Shown one piece after another: positions 5,801-5,909 of a stretch of 5,909 bases of DNA. The stretch is from an uncultured Verrucomicrobiales bacterium. GTDB lineage: Bacteria > Verrucomicrobiota > Verrucomicrobiia > Verrucomicrobiales > Akkermansiaceae. Positions within the stretch are counted from its first letter, which is position 1, and each line of letters begins with the position of its first letter. The translations under genes were made by a program, and so were the position numbers. The notes below the pieces were generated by a model. That model made no database searches. It saw only the letters and a list, made by a program, of their open reading frames with translations, and had not been told where the DNA came from. The stretch lies in NCBI GenBank assembly GCA_937885815.1, contig CALABM010000159.1, positions 1-5,909 on the forward strand. The letters are read 5' to 3'.

Positions 5801-5909
5801 AGTACTCAATGACACTCCACCCAATAGAAGCATATCCGATATCGAAAGAAAAAGGGGTCTGTTTCAGATTTGCTGATGCCCAAGTAGCCCTTTGATGACA
5901 AAAAAGGTG
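2853..5909 (-). CDS. cas9: Cas9 endonuclease, compact type II-C, 5' end unresolved
   Basis: Cas9 is the RNA-guided DNA endonuclease: HNH cuts the strand paired to the crRNA guide, RuvC the other. Numbering from the ATG at 5790-5792 (979 residues): arginine-rich bridge helix 21-47 (KRREYRRMRRTIRSRRKRI), REC lobe to about 450, RuvC-II E461 (CIEVNREL, codon 4410-4412), HNH about 505-640 with H541 (EHIVP, 4170-4172) and N564 (PEVNAMKG, 4101-4103), RuvC-III H717 and D720 (HHAVDA, 3633-3644), then the WED/PAM-interacting end. The frame stays open for 39 codons upstream to the window edge, and this stretch encodes RuvC-I, FDIGYASIGW, with catalytic Asp at 5841-5843. The ATG at 5792 therefore cannot be the true start. 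No ATG, GTG or TTG occurs in frame above it; a CTG at 5865-5867, giving 1,004 residues, lies almost where I recall the Akkermansia Cas9 starting. Otherwise the start is beyond the window. All nuclease residues are intact. It is first in the visible operon. Confidence 0.96.
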   Translation of the reverse strand, partial: HLFCHQRATWASANLKQTPFSFDIGYASIGWSVIEYSDFMQPAVKGAGVVLFEADSCLASKRREYRRMRRTIRSRRKRIDRIGAILEHHGVITHEERMGGGHPASFFLAARALRGKIVLKGVEIWHVLRWYAHNRGYDGNAGWRSADESSEDTAREEAAKAAMQKCGTSTMAETVTTLLGLDCDAAEPAFKVDSPKYRNLNLAFPRKVVEAEVEQLLRNHADISDSVVNLILSPADAQKEELLGCGVMFPKRYRGSILFGQLHPRFDNRIIARCPITWAHVYRDALNEGASEEVAKKKADKFAKVPKADCVEFYEYRFSRILANIRINGMPLSADTRQELMRLAKEKGRFTKGEFSKIVSELTDGANNNLKNYFHMVPDADKALILVPQKDEQKASGRAPYARPILKQVTEEVLRGEDPTKPAYSLGHLNGEPKAQDGVLYCLSNPESEVSIIQAGRPIEQQTNNHLVRHRMLIFSRLLRDMIAHYAGGDAQRVTHCCIEVNRELKEFSGLSAKEIDKKLKEKLANFKAAKAYLAKHAPSLPLTGGLIRKCRIAMDMNWTCPYTEMKYSAIDLPKMDREHIVPFASRHTNSMSALVLTFPEVNAMKGKRTALEFIREFQGKTVANRENLSVTTETRFKKLVEKLDTKGGPDDRKRKAQRKKLLLLEKAPEKKDGDQLGFTEGQLTQSSQLMKLGAQVAKKQLPSARMVSIPGQVTAEVRKSWKLMGTLAKSTPTILDSDGRVLEKDAIRGITHLHHAVDACTLGLILHLIPSGDNGKIWRMLLQRSLHSDEVAIISSTASLSTIKIVDGKRFMISDVPPSIKNNISDALAENRVVKHVPADMSGAKLAEQYKGIIKENGKPVIKNGRVLVRDKKEKTKSFALSKIMGLQSDKLSFISAALLIDANYGVALEPVPSIIRHASVYKQLQELKKKNNGNPVSVLKTGQYIKLTKHKDPKRNRTWCITSIKDNERGLALDLQCPGSAVGASVTHPANWINVSLESLLKSGMILLKSSYISNS

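Noticed and set aside
5878..5885. TTG near 5881-5883 as a cas9 start
   Set aside because: It is in a different frame from RuvC-I; using it would need a frameshift at the C4T5 run (5850-5858), for which there is no evidence.
2860..5895. Several + strand frames of 66-140 codons and - strand frames of 72-77 codons within cas9
   Set aside because: They are antisense or out-of-frame shadows of an intact cas9, without recognisable domains or ribosome binding sites.

Overview
The window holds a nearly complete type II-C CRISPR-Cas locus: a 19-repeat array on the + strand (343-1560), then cas2, cas1 and cas9, all read on the - strand (transcribed cas9 > cas1 > cas2). Array and cas operon therefore converge on the short gap at 1561-1618. 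No csn2 or cas4 lies downstream of cas2, which together with a roughly 1,000-residue Cas9 makes the subtype II-C. From memory, the Cas9 resembles the Cas9 of Akkermansia muciniphila closely in many stretches (RuvC-I, the segment around RFDNRIIARCP, FYEYR, the HNH core). I infer an Akkermansia-like or other Verrucomicrobiota gut bacterium. No marker gene outside the CRISPR locus is present to confirm this.

Layout: 1-342 is an AT-rich non-coding flank with palindromes, a good leftward promoter (17-45) and a strongly structured block ending in a terminator-like hairpin (214-296). 343-1560 is the array: 19 repeats of 36 bp and 18 spacers of 29-30 nt, all repeats identical except for one base in repeat 1. 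1541-1591 is an unusual inverted copy of most of a repeat, butted against the last repeat. It can be read as an intrinsic terminator for array transcripts, as the anti-repeat of a tracrRNA, or as both. 1619-1957 is cas2, 1924-2853 cas1 and 2853 to the window edge cas9. The cas genes overlap one another (34 bp and 1 bp), so they form one translationally coupled operon whose promoter is outside the window.

How the parts work together: each repeat carries a promoter-like pair, TTGAAT and TACAAT 16 bp apart, the latter in a TG-extended context at the very 3' end of the repeat. Initiation 7 nt past the hexamer would give crRNAs with 23-24 nt guides without processing of a long precursor, as established for Neisseria II-C. 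Each repeat would then be the promoter of the next spacer and the handle of the previous one. The last repeat would fire into the inverted copy, making it a candidate tracrRNA promoter. Cas9 with crRNA and tracrRNA would cut invading DNA; Cas1 and Cas2 would add spacers.

Main uncertainties: the location of the tracrRNA (two candidates in the window, neither conclusive) and the Cas9 start codon. The first ATG, at 5792, lies downstream of RuvC-I, and no ATG, GTG or TTG occurs in frame between it and the window edge.
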